Assembly (NCBI RefSeq): GCF_902713425.1
Contig: NC_081214.1
Location: forward strand, 22,402,208-22,466,207
Direction of reading: 5' to 3'
DNA from: Acipenser ruthenus
Taxonomy: Eukaryota; Chordata; Actinopteri; Acipenseriformes; Acipenseridae
DNA: 64,000 nucleotides
This document shows, in pieces, positions 1 through 24,400 of the stretch. Position 1 is the stretch's first letter. Each line of letters starts with the position of its first letter. Made by a program: the position numbers and the translations under genes. Below the pieces are notes generated by a model, which saw only the letters and a program-made list of their open reading frames with translations, was not told the origin of the DNA and ran no database searches.

Positions 1-1015
1 ATTCAGATGTGTTTGCAACAGCAACAGACAACACACACACACAGCACGACAGTACAGAGCGGAATGCGGTAAGAGCAGGACGTTTACCATCGAGATTGAT
101 GTTAAGACAAGAGCGGTCACATCATCGCTATAATGGATTTGTCACGCCACAAATGTATATAACATTATAGTGCTGAAATACAAATTATTACATAACACTT
201 AAAGCGTTGTTTTTTTTTTAAAAAAGTATTTTTTATTTTTTGTCTCCCTTGGTTTCATTGGTAATTCCTCAATTAAAATTAAGTGTTATGTACATGTTGT
301 TGTAGTTCATGTTATACTAATACAATTAGTATTATTCGTGGCGCTTTTAATTTAGCATAATTTAAAGGTTTAACAAATGCAAAAAAATGTGACACTAATT
401 CATGAACACATGAATTCTCAAAATATATTTATTCTTATTACATGTTTTAAAACCATTTTTTACTGGCTGCAAAAACAGCTCCAGTCCAGAGTGACAACAG
501 TATTGAAAACTTTTTAAAAAAACTTTATTTGTACTCCAAAGTTCACACAGCACCACCTCGCGCCTAGTACTGCGAACACCCGCTTTTACACTGTCGACGA
601 AATACTGAAATACTTCCGGTAGGTCACAACATGTCCGTACACAGTTTAAAGTGGTTTTTCAGAATCTATATATATTCAACAGCCATTTAGACTGTTTGCC
701 ACGTTAACTTGGATTAAATAGGCATAATTAATGTAAATCTAATTTTAAAATATTTTTCAATGTGTGGGATAGACGGGCGCTGAAGAGGAAGCAGTAACCA
801 GCCATCTTTTTTTTGACAATAACAAGAAAGAAAGGGGGTCTAAAGAGTGGAGCTTTAGTTTGATTTTATTATCTGTTAAAACAATTCAGCATTCAACAAA
901 ATCAGAGGGGACGAGGCTCAGAGAAAAGTATAGAGCATCAACGTCAACATATGCAAAAAAAAAAAAACCCTCGTAGGATTAATAGACTGGTTATTTGATT
1001 TTTGTAATTTTTTTC
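1..1015. promoter_or_regulatory. CUL4B upstream flank, candidate promoter
   Basis: No coding exon is seen here. CpG dinucleotides are relatively dense at about 540-630. An ETS/GABP-type site, ACTTCCGGT, lies at 612-620, and a YY1-like AAGATGGC (minus strand) at about 801-808. If CUL4B starts near here, the MFPTG protein form would be made from an unspliced first exon. If the true first exon is further upstream, this is intron. Promoter status is inferred from motifs only. Confidence 0.35.
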
Positions 1016-12375
<11,360 letters not shown>

Positions 12376-14100
12376 AGGAAGCCCTGCACATGCCCTCAGC
12401 TGCTCTGAGCACTTGGTCTGGTCTCCCAGTCTCCAGTGGATGTTACTACTACCCTGTTGAACCCAGCAACCGACAACTGAATGGAAGTAGCCTCCTGGAA
12501 CAAGACTATTACTGGGGCCTGTTTCCTGGGGACTGCATGCCCATTTTCAGAATGCTGGTAAATGCGAAGCAAAGGTTTCAAAGAAAAACTAGACACTTAA
12601 CAAAGCAAAACAAAATGTGGGGGTCTGAAGAAGGAGATTTGATTAAACTTGTTTTAAAACAGTATTTATTGTGAAACTTATATTCATACATTGTGCATTT
12701 TTAAGGCATCCCAGGACAGTCGTCTTTTTTTTTTTGTTTGTTTGTTTTTTGTTGTTTTTTTTACGTTCCACTTTTGTTTGTCTCGCACAACTTGCCCCTG
12801 GCAGAGTCATCCTAAACTCGATATTTCATCACAGATTTGCCACTTCTATAAAATTCTAATAAACTGATGTTTGTGTGTTTCATCCATGTCTGTTCAGAAC
12901 CCAAGACGGAGGAAGTTAGATAAATGCTGTTTATTACACAATTTAATTCCACTCTAGAAAGAATACACTTTTTATTCGTTTTTTTTTGTCTGGTCTGAAC
13001 TTTTCATAACCTACAAAGATGTGAAAAGCATCCAGCCAAGGGTATAAGCCTGGAAAGGATATTGTCGTAATGTTATGTTGTCAGTTTTTTAAGTATCGTG
13101 TCACTAGCTTTGATATATCAAACTATTTCAATTGGATCTTTCTTAAATTTAAAAAATAAACTTATTTTCAGCAGAAACGTGCCAAAAAAAGGGGTTCCAT
13201 TCATTTTTTTTTTTTTTACGGGGGAAAAAAAGAGAGCTACAAAACTCTTCTGTTGCTGCTAAACACCTTCATTTGTAAATGCTTATTAAAAACTAGAAGC
13301 TGCTTTTTGGAATCTGTTCATACCTCTTTGTTCTTTGTATGTAGAGAAAAAAAAAAAAAATGTTGTAAGGCCAACAAGCGAAGAACCACCAGATCACTAT
13401 TGAGGGTTTAAACTAAACATGTGTCACCTGCAGCTGGAAACTGCTCAATGTTTTTATGTTAACACTTCATAAAGATGTTTCTGGGACGACGCTGAAAGGT
13501 ACCAGTGGTTGTATGCACTAAATAAAGCACTCGGCTTGGTGTATTGCACAGTAACTAGAGGCCTGCGGGAGCCGGTATATTTGTTGACAGTTCTGAGATT
13601 GAAGTGTGCCAAGTCATGCTGCGTCAGACTGCTGTCCAGGTTTGAATTCAACATAACCATTGATGTTTTTTGTTATTGCTTCAGATTAAAAAATGTGTAG
13701 ACCTGTTTTCTTTTTAGTTTCTATGTCCAAGGTTATTGTGCTCAAAACCCCAAATCATCTGTTTTCTTTTTTTTGTGGTGCAAGAATTCAGGGATGGGGG
13801 AAAAAAGACTCCCATTGCCAAGCGGTTTGATCCAGTCCAGGTTTTACTGTGCTTGTTACCTGTACAGTGTGACTTATAAAGCTCGCAATTAAACCAGGAA
13901 TGCGTAACATTGCTGTGGAATTAAGTTTGACCAGAAATGTATCTTTTGCAATAAACATTGAAGAGGGAATAATAAACTGTAATCATTTCTGCAACCAATA
14001 AAAAAAAGCACATTTTTTAGTAAAGTTTCATACAAGCAAAAAGCCATCTTTATGGACTTTTTATAGATTCCAAGAGCAATGTAACATAAAGTAACGAATT
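12376..14100 (+). other. CUL4B 3' UTR region
   Basis: AT-rich sequence after the CUL4B stop, with no further coding exon. AATAAA signals occur at 12858-12863 (about 480 nt after the stop) and 13950-13955, so short and long 3' UTRs are possible. A piece of a hAT-like MITE is embedded at about 13789-13915. Short open frames here show no family resemblance. Confidence 0.6.
13789..13915 (+). mobile_element. hAT-like MITE fragment (copy 1 of 3)
   Basis: Starts CAGGGATGGGGG and contains AAGACTCCCATTGCC and GATCCAGTCCAGGTTTTACT, matching the family seen whole at 46127-46300. The right terminal repeat is missing or too diverged to see. It lies in the presumed CUL4B 3' UTR. Family assignment rests on the CAGGG terminus and is tentative. 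Confidence 0.55.
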
Positions 14101-15424
14101 GTGAGTGACACGTTTAAGCAGTTTCCTCATGATTACTCAACGCTGCGACAGTTATCATTTTGCTAATTGAACTTTGAAAGAGGAGGGGATAGCATGCATT
14201 ACATGACCCTAAAGTTGCCATTGTAAGTTACTAGAGGAACCGGGAGGGTTGTATTTCTTCAGAATTCCTTTTTTAAAGTGTCAGGAAATGCTGAACTCTA
14301 GTTCGTAAGGAATCTAAATTCCTAAATATTTTTAATTTTAGATTAAAACTGAGGAAAGAATAGCACAGTATCAGTGAGCTTTTTTTTCTTCTAGAGACTT
14401 GTTGGTAATGATTCAGATAAAGGCATGGTGTAGCACTGTAGTCTCTGTAGAAGTTCTGTTTTTCGTTTCTGAATTGCAGCACGTTTCCCTGTATTGACTG
14501 GTGTTCAGGTATTTAACCCACAATGTGAACCTTTTACAACCCGTACATAGAGCTGCAATATAAAACCTTTTCATAGTCATCCGAGAACAGCTGGTGGCTT
14601 GTGTGTCAGTGGTTTTTATAAGGGGAAGTTCTTTTTTTAAATTTTATTAAACTGTTGCACCACAACCAGTACAATTTTTATTTTTTTATTATCATTTTGA
14701 ATTATTTATTAGTACTTTTTGCATCAGCTGCTGCAAGCTGATATGATGCAAAACAGGATTCTGTACAAGTTTAGTGCTCGTGTATCTGCAGCTTCACTAC
14801 ATGCTAACATTGTTTTCATGCCATCCACATTAACGAGTGCTGGTATAAAAAAGAGAGAACAAAAAAAACTGAAACTGAAAGCTACCTGTTTTCTTTTTTA
14901 AATAAACACAAATATTTAGCAGGGGTAGGCTTACATAACACATGACAAGCCAGGACCATACCGAGTCAGTCTTTAGGGAAGGGGATGAGGGCAGAACAGT
15001 AGTTTCCTATCTGGATCACATGGTTTTTATCACCGTTGAGAAGCACTGTCCAAACAAATGAAAATGTTGTAGCTGTGTTCTGTGTTCTTCAGCCATTTCA
15101 TTTCAGCATACCAAGATACACCCTTACGAACTATCTTTACTGCAGACTATGCTCCTCTGCAATGTTAAAGATCCCTTGAGGGTACCCTCCACGTTCTGGG
15201 TATTGATGTAATAATCAGTAATACATTCAAGTTTTTTTGTTTGTTTTTTGAGACGAGGCCTCATTTACAAGGGGATCCACAGCCTACATCTTTGGTAGAA
15301 CAGCTAAAACCTTTTTGATCTTTAGTAAAGGACATGGGTGACAAGGGTATGTTATAGACTGTAAATATATGTTCCCTTGGAAGAAAAGAGTGAGAGGCTG
15401 TTCTCTAGTTTTTTGTGTCATTCA

Positions 15425-15426
<2 letters not shown>

Positions 15427-15483
<57 letters not shown>
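15427..15483. repeat. (TA)n microsatellite
   Basis: An almost uninterrupted TA dinucleotide run of about 55 bp in intergenic DNA; likely length-polymorphic. Confidence 0.95.
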
Positions 15484-15490
<7 letters not shown>

Positions 15491-15632
15491 AATATTGGTT
15501 TTGTATCTCCATCTATGTTACATTTCCCCTTTAAAGTGAACAGAATAATTTCATAGCTGCCATTTGCTTGTATTGGTCTCAGGTGTGCAGTTTTGAAAGA
15601 AACACATAGTATAGTAAACATTGGCTTTGTAT

Positions 15633-15859
15633 TATTATTATTTATTTCTTAGCAGACGCCCTTATCCAGGGCGACTTACAATTGTTACAAGATATTTTTA
15701 CATACAATTCCCCATTTATACAGTTGGGTTTTTTACTGGAGCAATCTAGGTAAAGTACCTTGCTCAAGGGTACAACAGCAGTGTCCCCCACTGGGGATTG
15801 AACCCACAACCCTCCAGTCAAGAGTCCAGAGCCCTAACCACTACTCCACACTGCTGCCC
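15633..15859 (-). mobile_element. tRNA-derived SINE with L2-type 3' tail
   Basis: Read on the minus strand, the element begins GGGCAGCAGTGTGGAGTAGT, with a Pol III box A-like TAGTGGTTAGGGCTCTGG and a box B-like GGTTCAATCCC, so the head is tRNA-like. It ends with GTCGCCCTGGATAAGGGCGT, CTGCTAAG and (AAT)n, the tail shared by fish SINEs mobilised by L2-clade LINEs. A 6-bp TTGTAT lies on both sides (15627-15632 and 15860-15865), a likely target-site duplication. The copy looks full length and fairly young. Confidence 0.85.
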
Positions 15860-16783
15860 TTGTATAATGCATGGATACAATTTGTCAAAATATCACTTAC
15901 AAGTACTGTGCAGTATTAACATTAACCCCATTGAATGCTGTAGATAAACTCAATTAGAAAAGGGGTTAGCATGTCATACACAGTAAATCTGTTTTGAGAG
16001 CATGTCAAACTGAGAGATCAGTTATATTAAGGTACTTTTATATTTCTGTTACCCTGGGTTACAAATGGCACTCTCATCAGTTTTTTTTCGATGGCCTGTT
16101 TTGTCATTTGTCTATTAGCAGAAGTAGAAGTGGGGTATGGAGAAGTATATAATCGAATTATGTCCTTTTAATTTCACAGGCAAGGTTACTATATTAGATT
16201 TTGTGGTAAACCGCAGTGACAGGGTTTAATCTTTTTTTTAGTGCTTCTGCTTTTGCCTGTCAAAGCCTGTGATCTATGGTTCATTTTTTAAGAGGAACTA
16301 TTTTAGTAATTGAAGGGTTTTTAAACTTGAAATCTTACATAGAAATGCCTCAGTGTGCAACCAATCTTGAAATACCATACTAAAACTGTAAGTAAATGAC
16401 AAAACTAATGTTATGATCGTCCTGTTAAAACCACAGGATTTCATAATATGCATAACTAATTAAATCCTGAATCGAGCCCCCCCCCCCCCAACTCCACACA
16501 CACAAAGCAGGATTGTTTGTATTCATTGATTAAATTATCATGAAATCAAATCCTGGGAAACATTAACAATTGAAATATAGGCAGGTGTTTGGAAAGGGGG
16601 CGATTTGTAGTATTAAACCAATGACAAGATAAAGGGCTGAGATGGTACAGCAGCTTGCTCCTTAATTCACATTAAGGAAGCCTTTCACCTCTGCAGGCCT
16701 GGGTTTTCAATCTAGCTCTGGTCCCATGGGAAATTGGGAAATGTGTTTGATTGAACCATCACACACATGGCAGTCTATGCATT

Positions 16784-17047
16784 AGGGTTACCAGATTTCC
16801 AGAGTGAAAAAGCAGGACCTTCTTTTTCTTCAATTCATGAACACCATAGCAACTCTGAAGCAGTTAAAATAACTATATAATAATTCAATTGAAACTTAAA
16901 TGTTGGGTCTATTTATTGCAGATCAGAACAATGTCTTATATATTTAATACATTGACGATTTAACAGGTTTACTGTTTCTGACTGTGACCAAATAATAAGG
17001 CTGACAACTGGGACTATCCCAGTTTTCCCAGGACGTCTGGTAACCCC
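16784..17047. mobile_element. hAT-like MITE, diverged
   Basis: The left end AGGGTTACCAGATTTCCAG and the right end CAGGACGTCTGGTAACCCC are imperfect inverted repeats about 260 bp apart with no coding capacity between. The termini resemble non-autonomous hAT elements. No clean 8-bp target duplication was found, so the limits are approximate. Confidence 0.5.
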
Positions 17048-18364
17048 TCATAAAGAATCGGGTCAGGATTGAGATGCAGTTGTGAGGGAAAGCTCTCAGG
17101 AGCCTGCAGACAAAAAAAAAATGTGAAAAGTGAAATGCTAGCCCTGTATATTTATATAAATACATGTTTTATATACAGAGGGAGAGAGACAGCATAGGTG
17201 AATTCAAAGAAGAAAAATCACAAACAAAAGACATAAAAGACACTGCCTGTATTTGGTGTATTGCTTGTGGTTTGAACTTCCTGAATTACTGCATTCGATT
17301 CAAACTCAGATTTAGTTAGTCAGTCGGACTAAATCAGACCAAGGCTGAACTCAGAGGGAGTGTGTGAACACTCGGGAAAACGAAAGGGAGAGTGATTCAG
17401 GAGGCGCGGCACACACTGCAGTTACCAGGCAGAGTACAGCCAAGGCACAAACATTTCCAGGAAGTCATCTGACTTGTCAGCTAAATATCCTGCTCTTATG
17501 GTTTCCAGTTCAGGTCACATTGGAATTGTGGGCTTTATCAAGCACAGCCTTCCTGTTTGTCAAAAAACATATAAAATACAGTCTGATTAGAGAAAGGGAA
17601 ATGTGAAATCTGCTTCTATGTAACTATTTTTGTGGGTTTTTTTGTACTCACGGTGATAGAATAAAACGCCCTTGTGCAAAATGTGGGAAAAGAGGAAGAT
17701 ACACATTGAAGGCGTGTGAGAACATGACCGTTTATAAATTATGATCAGTCTATAAAAGAGAATTGTCGGCATGAATGCGCAAAATCAATCATAAAGAGCA
17801 GCTTTGAACAAGCACCTTTTTCCCTGGGAGAATCCTGTCCCAGCACGGCTGCTTCCCTGGAATCTCTGCAAATGACAGTCTGCAATTTGAATCTATTCAA
17901 ATCGTTTTTCTAAACTCATTTGTTTTGGATTCAAGGGCCCGACTGTATCTGTATTTGCATTCTGAGATTTTATGGCCTGCTTTGTGTTAGCAGCGATGAT
18001 TACCAGTCTTCACACCATAAATGAATGTGGAGAGATAGATGAAAAAAAAAACATTACTGAAAGACGCTTTCCTGGAGGTGTACAGCTATTACTACAAACA
18101 GCAGAAATGTTGCTAATTTCAAACTGCAGTACAAAATAACTGCAGATATCACGACTACAATATATTGCTGTACAGTATAGCTCTCATACAACCAAAAATA
18201 AACCTGTTAGACTGAAGTTAGTATTAGTCTTTTATAACAACGACTCCGCTTGGCGTCAGGTCGTTGCAATGTGTGTATTATAATATAAATGACTGGAGAT
18301 CTTGAAGCCCTTCCCCTTGCGTACTGCCGCAGCGCTGATCCCGGTTGGAAGTTTGGAAAAAAAA

Positions 18365-18373
18365 TCATGTGAC
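18365..18373 (+). promoter_or_regulatory. M-box/CLEAR-like E-box upstream of LAMP2
   Basis: TCATGTGAC lies about 110 bp upstream of the LAMP2 start codon. It matches the MITF/TFE M-box and is one base from the TFEB CLEAR core TCACGTGAC. LAMP genes are known TFEB-network targets; activity of this site is inferred. Confidence 0.5.
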
Positions 18374-18482
18374 TTTCATTTCCTGCTCTTTCAAGTCAGA
18401 TCAGTCAGATCAGTCGCAGCAGCGGATCCTCGGTTACTCTCTCTCTCTGTATTCCGCACAAGCTCCCTTTTCAAAAACCGAT

Positions 18483-21400
18483 ATGTACAGCTGCATTGGC
18501 CTAGCTTTCCTTTTGCTTTTAGGCTGTGGTGAGTATGTGAAAATAGCACGTTTTTTTTTATTGAATTTGATGCATTTTGAATTACGATGGAAACTTTTAA
18601 TGTACCTTGGCCTGGTCGATTCCACTGCAGCCTGGGGCTTTCCTAAGTCATGGATCCACACCTTCCGCGCAAAGGCAGGCTAGTGTGTGTCCGCACCACT
18701 CGCTTTGTTTTGTTAGTTAGTTGGTGCGGGCATGCGTCAAAAGTCATAGTTTATGTAAACTGTTTGTTTGTCGTTTTAATTTGAGTGCGTGCTGATAATT
18801 TATCGTAGAACGTTTTACTTTTTAAGTTTAAGAATCTGCATTATATTTTTATTCACGGATGTTGTTAGCAAAACAAAAAAGCATTCACGTAATTTAATCT
18901 TTAATAAACAATTCTGGTTAAATGCAGTCACAAATATTTTTTTTCAACCGTTTAACAGAATTGATTAGTTTATACCACATCAAATATATGTGTTCTAAAA
19001 CCAAGCTACTGTAGATGGCATTTTTGGCTAAACTTATTTTGAATTTAAGCTACTATAACGTATATTTTTTTTATATCTTTAATACTGGTCTATCTACTGC
19101 TAGACAGTGATAAATAGCTGTCATTGTTAAAGTGATGAAGTGAATAGTATTACCAGTAACAGTGTTAGACGAGTTTTATATGCATAATTTTTAAAACACC
19201 AGCGACCGTTGCTAATGTGTGGTGACTTCAGGAGACTGGCCTGCCCACAATGTTCTCTCCAAATCCTAACACTGCTGTGTCAAGCTCTGCACCGGCCTTC
19301 ATTGAATCTTGTTGAATAGGTTACACATAGGAACCAGCACGGGTGTTTTTTCGTTGGCTTTGTTTATGCATTTTTAAAAAATGGACTCGCAGACCTGTTA
19401 TGACAAGCAAAAATGTTTTCCCTTGCTTTTCACCACTGTAATAATACGCTTATCTAGGCGATCTCCTGGGCCCTTATTTCAAAGTGCATGTGATTTCAGA
19501 TCAGGTTTCACATTACCTACTTCTGCAAGTCATGTGCTGGTGTCCTAACATGACAAACAAGCTTATGATGTTTTGTCAGTACATATTAACGGTGTACCTT
19601 GGCCTCAATTACCTGTTCAAGGTACATTATGATCATAAAGTACAGGGTAGAACTAACACTGTACCAGACACTCCCAGTACAGTGCTACTGTCTCCAGCTG
19701 AGCGAGGTGTCCTAATTATATCTTTATAGTTGTACAAATATCTAAAACCAGCTGCATAACTTGGGTAGGACATTCTTTAAAACACACTGAAGGAAAATAA
19801 AGAGAAACCTGTTTGTCTATCTTTCAGAATAAGGAGAAACCTGTTTGCCTCTCTTTCAAACTGTCACACATGCATCTTAAACAATCGAACATATTGAAAT
19901 ATATGTACATCACATTTTTATTTGAGTGTATACAGGTATGACATTATTAGGAGGAACGCAGCCTCATTGTACACAGTGAAATGCCAAATAGTGCTTCCAT
20001 GTGACTTATAGGCTTGCCGTTTCTGGAAGAGTTTTTGGATAGGAGCCCAGATGTAATGTGTGCAGCAGTGGTGGCCATTTGCCCAAGCCACCATATGGGT
20101 GTGATGTGATTAAAATATGCAAAGGTGAAAGGGTAGCACGCTGTGTTTTTACTGTGGTGTTCACTGATGTTGCTGGGCTTGAAACTCACACTAGCCCTGC
20201 ACCCAGTCCTGGGTTTCAGAATTCTCTTGTTTAGGTATGTTATACCCCTGTTCCACTGGCACACCCAAGCCATGAGGGCTGGGGTGCTTCTCCACTGGCA
20301 CATCCGAGCCGTGATGGCTGGGGTGCTTCTCCACTGGCACGCCCGAGCCGTGAGGGCAGGGGTGCTTCTCCACTGGCACGCCCGAGCCGTGAGGGCTGGG
20401 GTGCTTCTGCTCTGGCACGTCCGAGCCGTGAGGGCTGGGGTGCTTCTCCACTGGCACGTCCGAGCCGTGAGGGCTGGGGTGCTTCTCCACTGGCACGTCC
20501 GAGCCGTGAGGGCTGGGGTGCTTCTCCACTGGCTATCTGTCGAGACGAGCAAGAACCAAACAGTGAAACTTTGGCCTCACAAAACATCTAAATCTGGCTC
20601 GCAGCCAAGCAGGGCCAGGGGCAGATTAATGATTTTCATCACTACGCTGCGTCAGTCAGTACACTCGAGGAAGACGAACAACATGGCGTGTAGCGAGTGG
20701 GAGGAGAGAAAAGTGCAGCCTTGGGACACTGAGGAAGTATAGGTGTTGCATTTCAGTTGTATTCAGTAATATATGAAGAATGAAAAGGAAGAAAAACACA
20801 ACTAACCTCTGGATCTGCCATTCTCCGCTCAAATACAGCGCCTCTTAATACTGCGTCATCCACATGCGAGCCAGCACGTTCATTGTGTGTTGTTTTGTCA
20901 TCTTTATTTTCACCCAAATGAATGTTTTAGTATTGGGAGATCAATCAATCAAGGGGTGGTCCAAATAACATAAATGTTGGCATTCTCTTAGATTTTTTTG
21001 AACAGCTTTGAGCAACAGCAACATTACCCATGCTTATTTTTTGTTATAGCAGGAATCCTCTTTTTTTTCTGAATTTTGCATAATAAAACCAGAATGACAT
21101 GCATACATCCTCTGCCATTGGTGTGGTCAATGTTTTAAAGAAAACAAGTAAGTAATCAACTTGTCATGTGAGTTAGCCTGAAGCCTGTGCCCATTTCTTT
21201 TTTTTTTTGGCATTTTTTTTTCTTCTTTTTTTGGTCTCTAAATAGGTTGGATACTTTAGTGGTTGTGACTGAACATTTCACGCGTTTTAGTTTGCTGAAT
21301 CTGAATTTGAGGTGTCTTCCGGAACATGCGTGCCAGTGTGGTCAGTTTAATCTAGACTGAAAGGAAAGCTGCTAAATTCAGAAGTGAAACTGTTAACTGC

Positions 21401-24400
21401 TTGTGTTGACTGAGCATTCATGTAATAGTTTACTTTTGTACATCTTAATACAAGCATAGTTCTAAACATTGGCAGTGTTAATATATATTAAATGTTAATA
21501 GCAGTTGTGTAACATACAGGTTATTTCATACTGTAGAGAGCATATTGCCAGGAAAACCTGGAAAGGAGTTGTGTTTTCAGAATATTTATTAGTAACTAAA
21601 CTAATGTGCGTAATGTAACTCATCACAACTCCAAAGTTTGTTTGATATTGCTCTGATATCAGGCCGTTTAGACCTAAATGTGGAGGTGTTGAAATGGACT
21701 ATTTGTCTTAGATTTAAAACTGTACTAATATTTAATACTTCAACTTTAAGAGATCAAATAAGTTCTTTAAGTTTTAAAATACTTTAAGATTGATGTCTAC
21801 AGTATGCTCAGTCTGAAATGATACAGCTCCTACTTTTCTTAGTGAATACCTTGCATATTTTCCCAAAACATATTTGATCAGTTCAAGGTGCAAGTCTATG
21901 CTTTCAATCGACTAGCTATCTGGGGTAGACCTGAATATTTTTATGCACTCTTAAAAACCCAAGGCCTGTTTCTGCAGGAACTATATTTAATTTAATTGTC
22001 AGCTGCAATGCAAAAAAAGAAATTCAAGTATGGGTGTGAATTTATCACTTGGAATCTGGGGTATGCTAAATGCTGTGAGCTTTTCTATGGCTGAATGGAA
22101 CACTTGTCACCAGTTTGTGAAGAAGTTATGGATTGCATGATCACTTTGCTATTGCAATGTTCATTCCAAATGCAGCATTTAAGCATTCCACAGGATGCTG
22201 ACTATTGAGTTGAAGAGAAGAGCCATCAAGAATCGGCAGTCTGTTCTGTCTCTGCTGGATAAGTCTAATGAGACGTTTATTTATTTTATATCCCTCTGTC
22301 TCTCATGGGGCGACAGCAGGTCCCATCACAATATGGGTAAAAGATCAGTATCAAAGGGGGATCTGCCTGCACTGCCCAAAATCTTAATTATTAAATAGTT
22401 TCCAACAAAGGTCTTGGGTGTTTGGAACATCTATATAGACCTGAGGTCAAAATGTAGTGCCAGGATGCAGCTACGTTCGGATCCCTTACCTGCAGGCTCC
22501 CCTGGGTCTTAGTGCTGTTACTGCGCTGGCAGTTGAGTCTTTCAGGCATCCTGGTTTTCCATTGAAAAACGACAACTGGTGTGTTATCTTGTATATAACG
22601 GATATATTCTTTTCATGTAACTGTTGTTCTTTTTGTTGCATCCCTAATTTTTTTCCCAAATCCAGTTTTTGACCGTGGGGCAGATGTGATATTGATTTTA
22701 ATAAATGTCACCGCTGAGCTATCCTCTCCGGCCAAGCAGATTATTTATTTTTTTCTTCCTTTTTCTTTTTTCATTAGACAAATTAAAATGTAAAGCAAGC
22801 AAGCAATTAAATACATTTCAGCAGAATGACTACATTTTTACAGTATAGGCTTGCCAGTATTCTAATGCATCCTCCTAACGTGTGTGTGTGTGTTTTTGTT
22901 TTTAACATACACAGGTGTCCTACAGTCTGATGCAACTGTAGCAGAAGTTTTAGATCAGAACAACAAGACATGCATCTACGCTGAAATGATGGTGAATTTC
23001 ACGGTTCAGTATGAGACCAGCAATTCTACACTTGTAAGTGCTTTTTAATGGCTATAGTAATGATTTAAGGTGCGTTTTGGTTTTTGGAGTGTCTGGTTTC
23101 ATTTGTGGTTTGTGTGGCTGTTGCGTGCCAGTCAATTTACACTGTGTGTATGTGTGTGTGTATGTATGTATGTATGTATGTATGTATGTATCCTATCTAT
23201 CTGTCTATCTATCTATCATTTGCAAAATGTGTGCAGTGCTTTGCAAAAGTGACAAATATTTAATATTTGAAGGAAAGTGATATTTTAGCTTGGGTTCATG
23301 GTATTATTTTAATACTTATGAAAGACCATTTATGGATAGCTCTCATAACATTAAACATACACAATGTAGTAAGTGAACCTTTAAAGCACTTGGATTACAA
23401 GTTGTTATTTGGGTCCAATCTAGTTGTAAATTTGATAGTAATAGGATACAACCAAGGTCCAGAACCATGTTTAAAAGCATCTGGGTCTCAAGTTTCTAAA
23501 TGGGTCCAATTTACTGTCAAAAGAACACTTGCAGTAGGGATTCTTGTCCATTGTGTTGGTGCTTTTGGTTACTTGTTGCATTGTGTTCATGCTTTGCCTT
23601 TTCTTTAGATTAAAAATGGTCGTGTGCCTCCTTGAACTCTTGTTGTATTGCTAAACCTTTGTCATTCAAATGTACTGGATCAGTACTGTAGATACAGTCA
23701 TGTGGAGATACAAATAGCAACTGATACTGTACCTGTCATACGTTGATATTCTTGGTGAGTGGTTTATGATTTTACGAATGTACTTTGTATTTTAGAGCAC
23801 TGCAGAATTTGTCCTGCCAACAAATGTAACAACAGCAGGAAGCATCTGTGGCAATAAGACGGTCACCCCTTTTTTAAAAATCAGTTTTGGGAATGGCCAC
23901 TATTGGAGCATTAACTTCACACACAGCAATACTTCGTACCATGGAGATGTTTTTATCTTCGGCTATAATGTCAGTGACAGCACCATCTTTCATAATGCCT
24001 CTCAAAAAGGTTAGTGTCTGTGCTCTATTTGTATGGGACAGAGGGATGGATTTTGTATAATTGTGCTTGGTTGCAATTCCCTCCTCCTCCAAGTTACATA
24101 TACAACTATGTGTTTACAACTGACACCTTGTAATGTAAAAAAAATCCCAAAAAACTATAGAATATGCCCACATTAAAATAAATTAACTAGATTTGACTTT
24201 CCTTATTGGATGTGTACAGTTTCTTTACATGTTTTCTTTTGCAATTCATTTTAGGTGTTATCAAGGTTGTGGCCAATGATACAATGCCACCTGTGCCCAT
24301 GGATCACTACTACAGATGTATGAGTGATGACGTTTTTAAGCAAGGCAATGTCACGCAGACCTTTTGGAACGTCAGTATTCAAGCTTACATTAAAGATGGA

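Larger units (their letters stand above)
14101..18300. other. CUL4B-LAMP2 intergenic DNA
   Basis: AT-rich non-coding sequence. It contains a long (TA)n run (15427-15483), a full SINE (15633-15859), a MITE-like element (16784-17047) and a C run near 16477. No gene-like exon was found; the open frames are short and unrecognised. Confidence 0.6.

Noticed and set aside
16640-16760. Possible second tRNA-derived SINE
   Set aside because: A box B-like GGGTTTTCAATCT and a weak box A are present, but no tail or flanking duplication could be found.
19947-20742. Long overlapping open frames on both strands with 13-residue repeats
   Set aside because: They are produced by the 39-bp minisatellite, whose period is a multiple of three; none has a start context, splice signals or family match.
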